Translations under genes and position numbers: made by a program
Source: Labrys wisconsinensis
GTDB taxonomy: Bacteria; Pseudomonadota; Alphaproteobacteria; Rhizobiales; Labraceae
Assembly: GCF_030814995.1 (NCBI RefSeq)
Contig: NZ_JAUSVX010000008.1
Span: 248,001-312,000, forward strand
Direction: 5' to 3'
DNA: 64,000 bases
The notes under the pieces: model-generated
What the model was told of the DNA's origin: nothing
The model's database searches: none
Seen by the model: only the letters and a program-made list of their open reading frames with translations
In this document: one piece after another, positions 16,392 to 24,716 of the stretch
Position numbering within the stretch: the first letter of the stretch is position 1
How the letters are laid out: each line of letters begins with the position of its first letter

Positions 16392-17345
16392 ATGCTGACC
16401 GAACAGATTTCCGGCGCGCAGCACGCGAGCGAGGATCCGCGCAACGACGCGATCCTGATCTCGGTGAACGGCGCGCTCGTGCCGCGCGAGCAGGCGGTGG
16501 TCTCGGTGTTCGACAGCGGCTTCGTGCTGGGCGACGGCGTCTGGGAGGGCCTGCGGCTGACGCAGGGCCGCATCCCCTTCCTCGACCGGCATCTCGACCG
16601 GCTCTGGGACGGGGCCAAGATGCTGCGCTTCGACATCGGCCTGACCAAGGCTGAGCTCGCGGCCCGGGTGTTCGACCTCGTCGAGGGCAACCGCATGCGC
16701 GACGGGGTGCATATCCGCCTGATGGTGACGCGCGGCAAGCGGCGCACGCCCTACCAGGATCCGCGCGTCGCCGAGGGCAAGGCGACGATCGTCATCATCG
16801 CGGAATGGAAGACGCCGAAGCCGGAGGTGCTGGCGCGCGGCCTCAAGCTCTTCACCGTGCATGTGCGCCGCACCGGGCCGGACACCCAGGACCAGAAGCT
16901 CAACTCCCATTCCAAGCTCAACTGCATCCTGGCCTGCATGCAGGCGACCGAGGCGGGGGCGGACGAAGGCCTGATGCTGGACGACCGCGGCCTGGTGGCG
17001 ACCTGCAACTCGACGCATTTCTTCATCGTGCGCAAGGGCGAGGTCTGGACCTCGGGCGGCCAGTTCTGCCTCGGCGGCATCACCCGCGGCGCGGTGCTGC
17101 AGGCGGCGCGGGAGGCGGGGATCCCGGCCCTGGAGCGGGACTTCTCGCTGTTCGACGTCTATTCCGCCGACGAGGCCTTCTGCACCGGCACCTTCGGCGG
17201 CCTGACGCCGGTGACGATCGTCGACGGCCGGCCGATCGGGGGGGCCGGCGAGCGGACGGCCGACGACGCCTCCGGGCCGGTGACGCGGCGGCTGCGCGAG
17301 CTCTACAAGGCGCTGCAGGCGCGGGAGGCGCAGGCACGCGCCTGA
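16392..17345 (+). CDS. Class IV (branched-chain/D-amino-acid type) aminotransferase
   Basis: This is a 317-residue fold-IV PLP enzyme. ILISVNGALVPREQAVVSVFDSGFVLGDGVWEGLR is the family N-terminus. The PLP lysine is Lys175 in LNSHSKLNCILAC, and CLGGITRGAVLQ plus the late FCTGTFGGLTPV match the cofactor and substrate pocket. Members act on branched-chain amino acids, D-amino acids or aminodeoxychorismate; the exact role is not settled here. AAGGAG precedes the start. Immediately downstream begins the remnant/toxin-antitoxin patch. Confidence 0.87.
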   Translation: MLTEQISGAQHASEDPRNDAILISVNGALVPREQAVVSVFDSGFVLGDGVWEGLRLTQGRIPFLDRHLDRLWDGAKMLRFDIGLTKAELAARVFDLVEGNRMRDGVHIRLMVTRGKRRTPYQDPRVAEGKATIVIIAEWKTPKPEVLARGLKLFTVHVRRTGPDTQDQKLNSHSKLNCILACMQATEAGADEGLMLDDRGLVATCNSTHFFIVRKGEVWTSGGQFCLGGITRGAVLQAAREAGIPALERDFSLFDVYSADEAFCTGTFGGLTPVTIVDGRPIGGAGERTADDASGPVTRRLRELYKALQAREAQARA

Positions 17346-17360
17346 CCCGCGAGGGAGCGG

Positions 17361-17495
17361 GTCCGGTCAGGCCGGCTTGCGGGCGCGGACGTGCAGAGAT
17401 GCAGGATGGAGAATTGCAGGAAGCCGTCGTGCCGCGCGCGCCGGTCCGGCATGTCCATCAGCGCCATGAGCGAGGCCGCGAGGTCGAACGCGGCG
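17361..17495 (-). pseudogene. Internally deleted copy of the neighbouring methyltransferase gene
   Basis: Three blocks match the intact gene at 18358-19146 in the same order and orientation. 17361-17396 equals 18352-18387 (36 identical bases spanning the stop codon), 17398-17426 matches ~18699-18727, and 17443-17469 equals 18771-18797. About 310 bp and 30 bp are missing between blocks, and homology fades near 17495. No useful reading frame remains. higBA lies between this remnant and the intact gene, so the region duplicated and one copy decayed. Confidence 0.8.
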
Positions 17496-17506
17496 GAGCA
17501 TTGCGC

Positions 17507-17557
17507 GTATCATTTGATGATACAAATTTGCTTGTGTCTGGTATCATATAATGATAC
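17507..17557. promoter_or_regulatory. Twin higBA operators overlapping a -10 box
   Basis: Two identical dyads, GTATCAT-N3-ATGATAC, lie at 17507-17523 and 17541-17557, with centres 34 bp apart (about three helical turns). TATAAT at 17547-17552 sits inside the second dyad, and higB starts 27 bp further on. HigA-type antitoxins repress their own promoter through such sites. That this HigA binds here is inferred from position and symmetry. Confidence 0.8.
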
Positions 17558-17583
17558 GAACTCGTCCGTGAACAGAAGGCTCA

Positions 17584-17865
17584 ATGATCGTCTCGACCAG
17601 GGGTAAGTTCATCGAAGCGGTCATGGCCGGCCGGGCTCCCAAGGGCTTTCCGGCCGATGTGGTTTCCGTCGCGGAGCGCAAGCTGCGCATGCTCGACAAC
17701 GCGGAGGAGCTGGTCGATCTTCGTGTCCCGCCGGGCAATCGCTTGGAAGCCCTCAAGGGCGACCGCGCCGGCCGATATTCGATCCGCATAAACGACCAGT
17801 GGCGGATCTGCTTCGTCTGGACCCCGCAGGGGCCCTCGGAAGTCGAGATTGTCGACTATCACTGA
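17584..17865 (+). CDS. higB: HigB/RelE-family toxin
   Basis: The protein has 93 residues, a full-length RelE/HigB mRNA endonuclease. Family features are VSVAERKLRMLDNAEELVDLRVPPGNRLEALKGDRAGRYSIRINDQWRICFVW and a terminal DYH. RelE-type toxins cleave mRNA on the ribosome. The toxin gene precedes the antitoxin gene, as is usual for higBA. Twin operators lie just upstream. The basic and aromatic catalytic residues look intact, so it is probably functional. Confidence 0.9.
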   Translation: MIVSTRGKFIEAVMAGRAPKGFPADVVSVAERKLRMLDNAEELVDLRVPPGNRLEALKGDRAGRYSIRINDQWRICFVWTPQGPSEVEIVDYH

Positions 17866-17892
17866 CCCTGCACCGCCAAGGAGGGCATCGCC

Positions 17893-18192
17893 ATGGTCCG
17901 TCTCAATCGCAACATCCACCCTGGCGAGATCCTGCGCGAGGAGTTTCTCGTTCCCTTCGATTTGTCACCCTATGCGCTTGCCAGGGCCATCAACGTGCCG
18001 CGCACGCGGATTGAGCGGATCGTGCGGGAGGAGACTGGCGTGACCGTCGATACCGCCCTCCGCCTGTCCAAGTTCTTCGGCACGACCGCGCGGTTCTGGA
18101 TGAACCTGCAGGCGTCCTACGATCTGCAAAAAGCGGAGCAAGAATCGTCCGCCGATATCGAGGCGATCAAGCCACTCACCATCGCGGCGTAG
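17893..18192 (+). CDS. higA: HigA-family antitoxin
   Basis: The protein has 99 residues. The N-terminus NIHPGEILREEFLVPFDLSPYALARAINVPRTRIERIV is the HigA/VapI-type Xre HTH. TVDTALRLSKFFGTTARFWMNLQASYDLQKAEQE is the conserved tail. It neutralises HigB and should repress the promoter at 17507-17557. It starts 27 bp after higB with AAGGAGG upstream. A hairpin follows at 18213. Confidence 0.92.
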   Translation: MVRLNRNIHPGEILREEFLVPFDLSPYALARAINVPRTRIERIVREETGVTVDTALRLSKFFGTTARFWMNLQASYDLQKAEQESSADIEAIKPLTIAA

Positions 18193-18212
18193 TTGACGTC
18201 GGTCATTCGACC

Positions 18213-18236
18213 GGCGAAGCCTCACGGGGCTTCGCC
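18213..18236 (+). terminator. Stem-loop after higBA
   Basis: GGCGAAGCC (18213-18221) pairs perfectly with GGCTTCGCC (18228-18236) around a 6-nt loop, 21 bp after the higA stop. There is no clear T-run, so it may be a weak terminator or an RNA-stabilising hairpin. Confidence 0.45.
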
Positions 18237-18357
18237 CAGTCTTGATCAAGTCGCGATTGCCGTTGCCGGCATCGATGATCGCGTTGCGGCCGGTGTTGCT
18301 CTGAATCTCGATGCGAGGCGCCATGACAAGGGCAGGCGAGGCGCAGGCGCCGTCCGG

Positions 18358-19146
18358 TCAGGCCGGCTTGCGGGCGCGGACGTGCAGGAAGATCGGCGCC
18401 ACGCGCGTGTCGGCGACATGCGGCTCGGCCTCGGCCAGCGCCGGATCGGCGCAGGGTTCGCCGAAGCGTTCGATCACCAGCCCGGCGTCGCAGACGAGGT
18501 CCACCCATTGGCTCAGGGTGCGGTGGAAGCGCGGCACGGCGAAGGGCGCCACGGTGCGGCGTTCCTCCTGGGGGGCGGCGGTGAACCACCAGCGGTCGAT
18601 CTGGCCGTCGATCGCGTCGAAATAGCCGCCGACCTCGATCGCCCGGACATGGCCGTCGGGCTCGCGCAGGGTCTTGCGGTGCGGCGGCACGAAGCAGGGA
18701 TGCAGGATGGAGAATTGCAGGAAGCCGCCGGGCCGCAGCACCCGCGCGGCCTCGGCCAGCACCCGGCCCTGGTCCGGCATGTCCATCAGCGCCATGAACG
18801 ACGTCACGAAGTCGAACGAGGCCGACGCGAAGGGCAGCTCCATGCCGTCCCCGACCTGGAAGCGGATGCCGAGTGGCTCGGCCGCCTCTTGGTCCAGCGC
18901 GTGACGGATGAAGGTGGGGGCGATGTCGACCGCGCGCATCCGCGCGCCGAGCCGGGCGAGCTGCCGGGTGTTCGAGCCTTCGCCGCAGCCGATGTCGAGG
19001 CCCTCCAGGCCGGCGATCGGCGGCAGCATGGCGAGGAAGGCGGGCGTGTTGAGCGCGTCGCGGTAGACGTCGTAGCCGGCGCGGGCGTGCCGGGTCCAGG
19101 TCTCGGCATTGGCCTCCCAATGCCGGGCGACTTCGGTCCGATCCAT
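18358..19146 (-). CDS. Class I SAM-dependent methyltransferase
   Basis: The protein has 262 residues. The SAM loop is LEGLDIGCGEGSNTRQLARLG, followed by MRAVDIAPTFIRHA, QVGDGMELPFASASFDFVTS and the post-II motif LRPGGFLQFSILHPCF. This is a UbiE/BioC-like small-molecule methyltransferase; the substrate is unknown. AGGAGG precedes the start at 19146. It lies between higBA and parDE, and a decayed partial copy lies on the far side of higBA. Confidence 0.85.
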   Translation of the reverse strand: MDRTEVARHWEANAETWTRHARAGYDVYRDALNTPAFLAMLPPIAGLEGLDIGCGEGSNTRQLARLGARMRAVDIAPTFIRHALDQEAAEPLGIRFQVGDGMELPFASASFDFVTSFMALMDMPDQGRVLAEAARVLRPGGFLQFSILHPCFVPPHRKTLREPDGHVRAIEVGGYFDAIDGQIDRWWFTAAPQEERRTVAPFAVPRFHRTLSQWVDLVCDAGLVIERFGEPCADPALAEAEPHVADTRVAPIFLHVRARKPA

Positions 19147-19232
19147 CGTCGTCCTCCTGCGGTGGGGCAGGCCCTTTAGAGGCGCTGAGGATGGATTGCA
19201 AGGGGGGCTGGTGAGGAACACATCGGCCGTCG

Positions 19233-19592
19233 TCAAGGTTCGACGACAGGGCCGAGGTGACGGCTCGGCTCCATGCGTTCATGCCGCACGCGGACGATCT
19301 CGACGAGGTTCGACTGGGCCTTACGATAGAAAATCACGTGGACCGGGTTTGCGACGGCTGCCTCGCCGCCGTGGTCCCGACTGTGCCTGAGATGGAAGCT
19401 GCGAAGGCCCGGCGACAAATCTGACCGGTCGACCGTCGCCCCATCCTGCGGTCGGCTTGCAACGCGTCGCATCGCAGCAGCCAGAAGCGCCTGATAGCGC
19501 GTGCGGGTTGACTGTCCCCAACGCTCCTCGCTGGTCCTCAAGATCGAGGCGATGTCGGTCTTCGCCAGAGCGGAGAGCCGATATCGCGCCAT
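19233..19592 (-). CDS. parE: ParE/RelE-superfamily toxin
   Basis: The protein has 119 residues, starting MARYRLSALAKTDIASILRTSEERWGQ, the typical ParE N-terminus. GLRSFHLRHSRDHG and the beta-strands PVHVIFYRKAQSNLVEIVRVRHERMEPSRHL follow. ParE toxins usually poison DNA gyrase. The gene begins 4 nt after the antitoxin stop, so the two are translationally coupled. The C-terminus is slightly longer than usual. Confidence 0.87.
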   Translation of the reverse strand: MARYRLSALAKTDIASILRTSEERWGQSTRTRYQALLAAAMRRVASRPQDGATVDRSDLSPGLRSFHLRHSRDHGGEAAVANPVHVIFYRKAQSNLVEIVRVRHERMEPSRHLGPVVEP

Positions 19593-19596
19593 GCTG

Positions 19597-19893
19597 TTAA
19601 TGGCCAGGTGGCGCGGCGAGGCTGTCGAGATAGGCGTCGAGGTTTGCATCCTCGACCTCGATGTAGTCGCCGCGGTCGAGCGCCTCGACGCCTGCCCGGA
19701 TGCTCAGGCGCAGCCGGTCGAGCTTGAGGGCGTCCAAGGCACGCTGCTGCTGCAGTGCGCGGACCGCATCCCGCACGGCTTCGCTGGCGCTCTGATATTC
19801 GCCATTCTTCAGGACTTCCTCGATGAAGGCGTCCTGTTCAGGCGTAAGGCTGACATTCCGGGTGGGCAATGGAACCTCCACACTCTCAACCAT
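19597..19893 (-). CDS. parD: ParD-family antitoxin
   Basis: The protein has 98 residues. The N-terminal ribbon-helix-helix is visible in RNVSLTPEQDAFIEEVLKNGEYQSASEAVRDAVRAL, and the acidic C-terminus (YIEVEDANLDAYLDSLA) would wrap the toxin. It binds DNA to autoregulate the pair. This is the second type II toxin-antitoxin module within 2.5 kb. Confidence 0.9.
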   Translation of the reverse strand: MVESVEVPLPTRNVSLTPEQDAFIEEVLKNGEYQSASEAVRDAVRALQQQRALDALKLDRLRLSIRAGVEALDRGDYIEVEDANLDAYLDSLAAPPGH

Positions 19894-19948
19894 AGGCTAT
19901 CGCCCTTGGCAAGATTTGCCAACGGGGACGCAGTCGTGCGGTGGTGGT

Positions 19949-20860
19949 TCAGGGCGGCGATTCCGGCGCGGCGAAGCCCAGCCGGCGGCGCAGGCCGCCG
20001 ATGAGGCGCGCCGGTGTCCAGGCCCGGCGCGCAGCGGCCCGGGCGTGCTGCTCGGCGAGTTGTCGCATCGTCTCCGGCTCGTAATGCATGCGGGCGAATT
20101 CGCGCAGCGTGAAGCGTCGCTCGCCGAAGGTGCCGCGGTGGGTGAAGGCGCCGTCCTCGAAGCCGAGGCCGAGGGCGCGCCGCACGGCCGGCAGGATCGG
20201 CATCTCGGTGTCGTGCGGCGGCGGCTGCGGGCGCTCGTAGTAGTCGGGCCTGAGGCGGATGCCGGTCAGCGCCTCCAGCCGGCGGAAGACGAAGCGGTAG
20301 AGCGCCGGCGTCGGGTGCGAGGGTGTCAGGAACAGGCGTTCGGTCCGGAAGCGCTCGGCCACGATATCGGAGATGGCGATGTCGACGGCGCCGGCCTGCT
20401 CGCGCTGGCGCAGCAGCTTGGTCGCCTGCTGCAAGGCCGGCTCGACCAGCTCCGCCAGGGCCTCGCCGGCTTCGAGCGCGGCGAGGAAGGACTCGAACGA
20501 GGCATGGCGGGGCGCGGCCTCGGCCAGCGCCCGGCACCACCAGCCGTCGTACCAGGGGAAGGACGCGACGGCGAATCCGGGGAAATAGCCGTTCCATTGC
20601 AGCCAGGTGAAAGCGAGGCTGCGGACGCCGCGCCCCGCGCAGGCCTCGGCGAGGGCGCGGGTGTCGTAGGCGGGCTTGCTCAGGATCGGCGTGTAGAGGA
20701 CGAGGTCCTGCCCGGCGAGCCGTTCGTGAGGAAAGGGCTCGCCGCGCGCCATCAGCTCGAAGTTGAGGATGTGCTCGACCGTGAGGCCCGGCGGGCCGAA
20801 GGCCTCCAGCACCCGGCGCATGGCCTCGGCATGGCAGCCGCCATAGATCAATAGCCGCAT
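19949..20860 (-). CDS. WcbI-like polysaccharide biosynthesis protein
   Basis: The protein has 303 residues, starting MRLLIYGGCHAEAMRRVLEA. The G-x-C-H motif at the first strand and FTWLQWNGYFPGFA resemble WcbI, a capsule-biosynthesis protein with a putative acyl/acetyl-transferase fold. ITPSHPTPALYRFVFRRL-like text in the C-terminal third supports this. No capsule genes are adjacent. The function is inferred from family resemblance only. Confidence 0.65.
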   Translation of the reverse strand: MRLLIYGGCHAEAMRRVLEAFGPPGLTVEHILNFELMARGEPFPHERLAGQDLVLYTPILSKPAYDTRALAEACAGRGVRSLAFTWLQWNGYFPGFAVASFPWYDGWWCRALAEAAPRHASFESFLAALEAGEALAELVEPALQQATKLLRQREQAGAVDIAISDIVAERFRTERLFLTPSHPTPALYRFVFRRLEALTGIRLRPDYYERPQPPPHDTEMPILPAVRRALGLGFEDGAFTHRGTFGERRFTLREFARMHYEPETMRQLAEQHARAAARRAWTPARLIGGLRRRLGFAAPESPP

Positions 20861-20935
20861 GGCGCCTGCCCCTGCCGGTCGCCCCCGGGGGCAGGCTAGA
20901 GGCTGCGGCCAGCCGGCGCAAACGGCGCCCGCCGC

Positions 20936-21670
20936 TCAGAACGTCACCACCTCGGCGCTGCCGTCGGCATGGCCCACCACCATCTCGGCGGCGATGCCGA
21001 CGAACAGCCCGTGCTCGACCACGCCCGGAATCTGGTTGAAGCGCGGGGCCAGCCGGTCGGGGTCGCCGATCGCCACGAGATGGCAGTCGAGGATGTAGTG
21101 AGCGCTGTCGGTCAGGATCGGCGTCTCCTCCCCGCCGCGCAGCACGATCGGCACCGCCCCATAGCCGAACTCGGAAAAGAGCTTCTGCAGCTGATGGGCG
21201 GTGTTGCGCCAGCCGAAGCGGATCACCTCGATCGGCAGGGGGAAGCGGCCGAGCCGCTCGACGATCTTGCTGTCGTCGGCGATGCAGACCATGCGGCGGG
21301 AGGCGCGCGCCACCATCTTCTCCCACAAGAGGCAGGCGCCGCCGCCCTTGATCATCCGGCCGGAGCGGTCGACCTCGTCCGGCCCGTCGAGCGTGATCTC
21401 CAGCTCCGTCACGTCGTTGAGGTCGAGCAGCGGCACGCCGGCCTCCAGCGCCACCTCGCGCGTGGCGTTCGAGGTCGGCACGCCGGCGATGCGCAGGCCC
21501 TGGCGCACCTCCTCGCCGAGCGCGCGGACGAACCAGTGGGAGGTCGTGCCCGAGCCGAGGCCGATCCGCATGTCGTTCCTGAGATAGGTGGCGATGGCCT
21601 TGCGGCCGGCGGCGATCTTGGCCTTGTCCTGCTCGGTCCTGGGCTGCAGCACGGGTGTCTTGCTCCTCAT
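20936..21670 (-). CDS. rpiA: Ribose-5-phosphate isomerase A
   Basis: The protein has 244 residues. Signature segments are MRIGLGSGTTSHWFVRALGE (phosphate loop), ITLDGPDEVDRSG (catalytic Asp region) and MIKGGGACLLWEKMVA (catalytic Lys/Glu). It interconverts ribose-5-phosphate and ribulose-5-phosphate in the cytoplasm. It is last in a run of five minus-strand genes beginning with the aldehyde dehydrogenase, 8 bp after the RpiR regulator. This implies that the pathway yields a pentose phosphate. Confidence 0.93.
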   Translation of the reverse strand: MRSKTPVLQPRTEQDKAKIAAGRKAIATYLRNDMRIGLGSGTTSHWFVRALGEEVRQGLRIAGVPTSNATREVALEAGVPLLDLNDVTELEITLDGPDEVDRSGRMIKGGGACLLWEKMVARASRRMVCIADDSKIVERLGRFPLPIEVIRFGWRNTAHQLQKLFSEFGYGAVPIVLRGGEETPILTDSAHYILDCHLVAIGDPDRLAPRFNQIPGVVEHGLFVGIAAEMVVGHADGSAEVVTF

Positions 21671-21678
21671 CTTGCGGG

Positions 21679-22512
21679 TCAGTCCATGAACTTCTCGGTC
21701 AGCCAGGGGTCGAGCGCCGTGAGGTTGTCCGGCATGCGCCGTCCCTGCTTCAGGCCGATCGCGACGACCAGCATGTTGATGACGAGGAAGTGGTTCAGCC
21801 GCGCGGTGAGCGGCGTGTAGAGCTCGCTGTGCTCGTAGCGGGGCACGGCGATGACGGTGTCGCAGGTCCGCGCCAGATGCGACTGCGGCGCGGTGATCGC
21901 GATCGTCGCCACGCCGTTCTCGCGCGCCTGCGCAGCGACGCTCACCAGGGTCCGCGTCGCGCCGGAATGGGAGAAGAACACGGCGGCCTCGTCGCTGCGC
22001 AGCGTCGGGGCGAGCAGCATCTGGCGCTGGGAATCGAACACGGTGCGGCAGTGCAGGCCCAGGCGGAACAGCTTGTGCTCGGCATCGAAGGCCACGGTCT
22101 CGGAGATGCCGAGGCCGAGCAGGAAGACGGCGCGCGCGCTCAGCATGGCGTCGGCCGCCCGCTCCACCGCGTCGGCATCGACGTCGCTGGCGAAGCGCTT
22201 GATGGCGTTCATCGAGTTGGTCAGGATCTTGTCGACGGCCTCAGCAACGCTGTCGCCGGCCTCGATGGCGCGGTGGACGAAGGGCGGTTCCGGCGAGAGG
22301 CCTTGGGCCAGGCGGACCTTGAACTCGGGATAGCCGTTGCAGCCGAGCCGCCGGCAGAAGCGCAGGATGGTGGGATCGCTGACGTCGGCGGCCTTCTTCA
22401 GGTCCACCATGCTCATGGTGATGATGGCTTCCGGCTGCTTCAGGATGGCTTCGGCGAGGCGCAGCTCCGCCTTGCTGAGGCTGTCGCGGATCTTGGCCAC
22501 TTGCTTGAGCAT
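21679..22512 (-). CDS. RpiR/MurR-family transcriptional regulator
   Basis: The protein has 277 residues. Residues 1-75 form the RpiR HTH (LSKAELRLAEAILKQPEAIITMSMVDLKKAADVSDPTILRFCRRLG). Residues ~120-245 form a SIS sugar-phosphate-binding domain (AVFLLGLGISETVAFDAEHKLFRLG; VFFSHSGATRTLVSVAAQA). Such proteins respond to a phosphosugar. It lies within the catabolic operon it probably controls. Candidate operators are the 11-bp sites at 26246 and 30217-30240. Confidence 0.9.
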   Translation of the reverse strand: MLKQVAKIRDSLSKAELRLAEAILKQPEAIITMSMVDLKKAADVSDPTILRFCRRLGCNGYPEFKVRLAQGLSPEPPFVHRAIEAGDSVAEAVDKILTNSMNAIKRFASDVDADAVERAADAMLSARAVFLLGLGISETVAFDAEHKLFRLGLHCRTVFDSQRQMLLAPTLRSDEAAVFFSHSGATRTLVSVAAQARENGVATIAITAPQSHLARTCDTVIAVPRYEHSELYTPLTARLNHFLVINMLVVAIGLKQGRRMPDNLTALDPWLTEKFMD

Positions 22513-22521
22513 GCGGGTGCC

Positions 22522-23169
22522 TCAGGTCGCGCCGGCGGGGCCGGGCAGCAGGTCGGCGAAGCGGGTGAGGCGCATGCCGTCCGCCACCGCGACGTCGCGG
22601 CCCGTGCCCCAGTCGACGATGCGGCAGCGGATTCCGGCCGCGGCGGCGCAGTCGCGGTCGATGCCGGTGTCGCCGACGAAGACGGTCTCGTCCGGCCCGA
22701 CGCCGAGCGCGGCGACGGTGTGCAGCAGCGGCCGCGGGTCGGGCTTGGTGTAGGGCGTGGTATCGGCCCCGACGACCACCGAGATCAGGGGAAGCAGGCC
22801 GAGGCGGTCCAGCACGATCTCCGCCAGCTCCTGCTGCTTGTTGGTGCACACGCCGAGGCGGATGCCCGCGGCGTGCAGCGTCGCCAGCGCCGGGCCGGCA
22901 TCGGCATAGAGCCGCGAGTTTTCCACGGGGTTGGCGCGGTAATAGGCGAGGTAGCGCGCCACGTCCGCGTCGAGGTTGGCGGCGTCGACGCCGAGCGCGG
23001 CATAGAGCTTGAGCACGAGCGTGCGCGCCCCCTCGCCGATGAAGCGCTCGATGAAGGACACGTCCTGGGCCGGAACGTCCCGGTCGGCGAGCAGGCGGTT
23101 GATCGCGAGCGCGATGTCTGGGGCGCTGTCGACCAGCGTGCCGTCGAGATCGAAAATGGCTGCTTTCAT
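22522..23169 (-). CDS. HAD phosphatase, phosphoglycolate phosphatase-like
   Basis: The protein has 215 residues. HAD motif I is AIFDLDGTLVDSAPD (nucleophile and acid Asp), motif II is GVCTNKQ, and motif III-IV is KPDPRPLLHTVAALGV...VFVGDTGIDRDCAAAAG. The cap domain is helical (C1), as in Gph. The start overlaps the kinase stop by 4 bp (ATGA), so the pair is coupled. In this operon it may dephosphorylate a sugar phosphate or 2-phosphoglycolate formed by the aldehyde route. Confidence 0.85.
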   Translation of the reverse strand: MKAAIFDLDGTLVDSAPDIALAINRLLADRDVPAQDVSFIERFIGEGARTLVLKLYAALGVDAANLDADVARYLAYYRANPVENSRLYADAGPALATLHAAGIRLGVCTNKQQELAEIVLDRLGLLPLISVVVGADTTPYTKPDPRPLLHTVAALGVGPDETVFVGDTGIDRDCAAAAGIRCRIVDWGTGRDVAVADGMRLTRFADLLPGPAGAT

Positions 23170-24698
23170 GCCGAGGCCTTTGCGTCGGGCAGCATCGCAA
23201 GTTCCGCGAAGGTCGCCCGCAGGGTCGCATAGAGCGATTTGTGGATGGGGTGGATGGCGTCGTAAACCCGAGCGCGGCCGGGGTCGGGGTCGACGCGTCC
23301 GGTCTCGTGCACCACCCCGACCGCCGCGTCCAGGCTCGGCCAATGCCCCGCCCCGACGCCGGCCAGCAGCGCCGCGCCGAAGGCGCCGCCTTCCGACGCG
23401 CCGGAGACGGTCGCCACCGGCCGGCCGGCGACGTCGGCGAGGAGCTCGAGCCAGACGCGGGACGCGGTGGCGCCGCCCGAGGCGCGGAGCCGGTCGCAGG
23501 CCAGGCCCGCCTCGGCGAAGAGATCGAGAATGGCCCGCATGTTGAGCAGCGCGCCTTCCATCACCGCCCGCGCCATGTGGCCGAGCCCGTGGCCGCGCGT
23601 CAGGCCGACCCAGGCACCGCGGCCGTCCGGCGCCACATGCGGGCAGCGCTCGCCCATGAGATAGGGCAGGAACATCAGGCCCGCCGCGCCGGCCGGGGCG
23701 GATCCGGCGAGCGCGGCCAGCCGGTCGAAGCCGAGCTCGCCATGGGCCAGCGGCTCCAGCGTCTCCTTCAGCCATTGGAACGAGCCGCCGGCATTGAGCG
23801 AGACGCCCATCACGTGCCAGCGGTCCGGCGCGTTGCCGCAGGAGACCTGCACCAGCCCGCCGGGATTGTCCGGGCAGCGGCGGGCCGCGCCGCCGACGAT
23901 GCCCGCCGTGCCGATGGTGATGCCGATGCTGCCCGCCTCGACGATACCCTGCGACGTGGTCTGCAGCACGGAGTCGCCGCCGCCGGCCACCACCGGCAGG
24001 CCGGCGGGCAGGCCCCAGGCGGCTGCGACCTCGGGCGCGAGGCCGCCGGTGACCTCGGTGGACTCGAACACATCAGGCACCTGCTCGTCCGTGAGCCCGG
24101 CCGCGGCGAGCAGCTCGGGCGACCATCGGCGGCGGCGCACGTCCAGGAGGCCGGTCCCGGAGGCATCGGAGACGTCGGTGGCATGCACGCCGGTCATGCG
24201 CAGGCGCAGATAGTCCTTGGGATTGAGGAAGCGGCGCATGCGGGCGAAGGCGTCCGGCTCGTGCTCGGCCAGCCACAGGAATTTGCCGCCGGTGAAGCCC
24301 GGCAACATGCGGTTGCTCGACAGGGCGAGCAGCGCGGGCAGGCCGCCGACCCGCCTGGTGAGGGCCTGGCATTGCGGCGCGGCGCGCTGGTCGCACCACA
24401 GCATGGCCGGGCGGATCACGCGGTCCTCTTCGTCGAGCGGCACCAGCCCGTGCATCTGCCCGGTGAGGCCGATCGCCTCGACGCAATGGGCGCCGAGCTG
24501 CGCGGTCACGGCCGAGACCGTGGCCGCGGCCGCCTGCCACCACAGCTCGGGGTCCTGCTCCGCCCAGCCGGGACGCGGCGTGACCAGGGGATAGTCCGCG
24601 CTGGCGTGGGCCACGACCGCGCCGTCGGCGTCGAGCGCCAGGGTCTTGCAGGTCGACGTGCCGATGTCGATGCCGATGAAGCAGGGACGGGCGGTCAT
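23166..24698 (-). CDS. FGGY-family carbohydrate kinase, xylulokinase-like
   Basis: The protein has 510 residues. It starts FIGIDIGTSTCKTLALDADG (ATP phosphate-1 loop). IGLTGQMHGLVPLDEE carries the xylulokinase-type MHG motif, and GFTGGKFLWLAEHEPDAFAR and ITIGTAGIVGG are also typical. It phosphorylates a ketopentose or related sugar. The nearest relative looks like XylB, but no xylose isomerase is present, so the substrate could be another ketose. It sits between the aldehyde dehydrogenase (18 bp gap) and the coupled phosphatase. Confidence 0.87.
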   Translation of the reverse strand: MTARPCFIGIDIGTSTCKTLALDADGAVVAHASADYPLVTPRPGWAEQDPELWWQAAAATVSAVTAQLGAHCVEAIGLTGQMHGLVPLDEEDRVIRPAMLWCDQRAAPQCQALTRRVGGLPALLALSSNRMLPGFTGGKFLWLAEHEPDAFARMRRFLNPKDYLRLRMTGVHATDVSDASGTGLLDVRRRRWSPELLAAAGLTDEQVPDVFESTEVTGGLAPEVAAAWGLPAGLPVVAGGGDSVLQTTSQGIVEAGSIGITIGTAGIVGGAARRCPDNPGGLVQVSCGNAPDRWHVMGVSLNAGGSFQWLKETLEPLAHGELGFDRLAALAGSAPAGAAGLMFLPYLMGERCPHVAPDGRGAWVGLTRGHGLGHMARAVMEGALLNMRAILDLFAEAGLACDRLRASGGATASRVWLELLADVAGRPVATVSGASEGGAFGAALLAGVGAGHWPSLDAAVGVVHETGRVDPDPGRARVYDAIHPIHKSLYATLRATFAELAMLPDAKASA

Positions 24699-24716
24699 GG
24701 CGGCTCTCTCCCTCCG

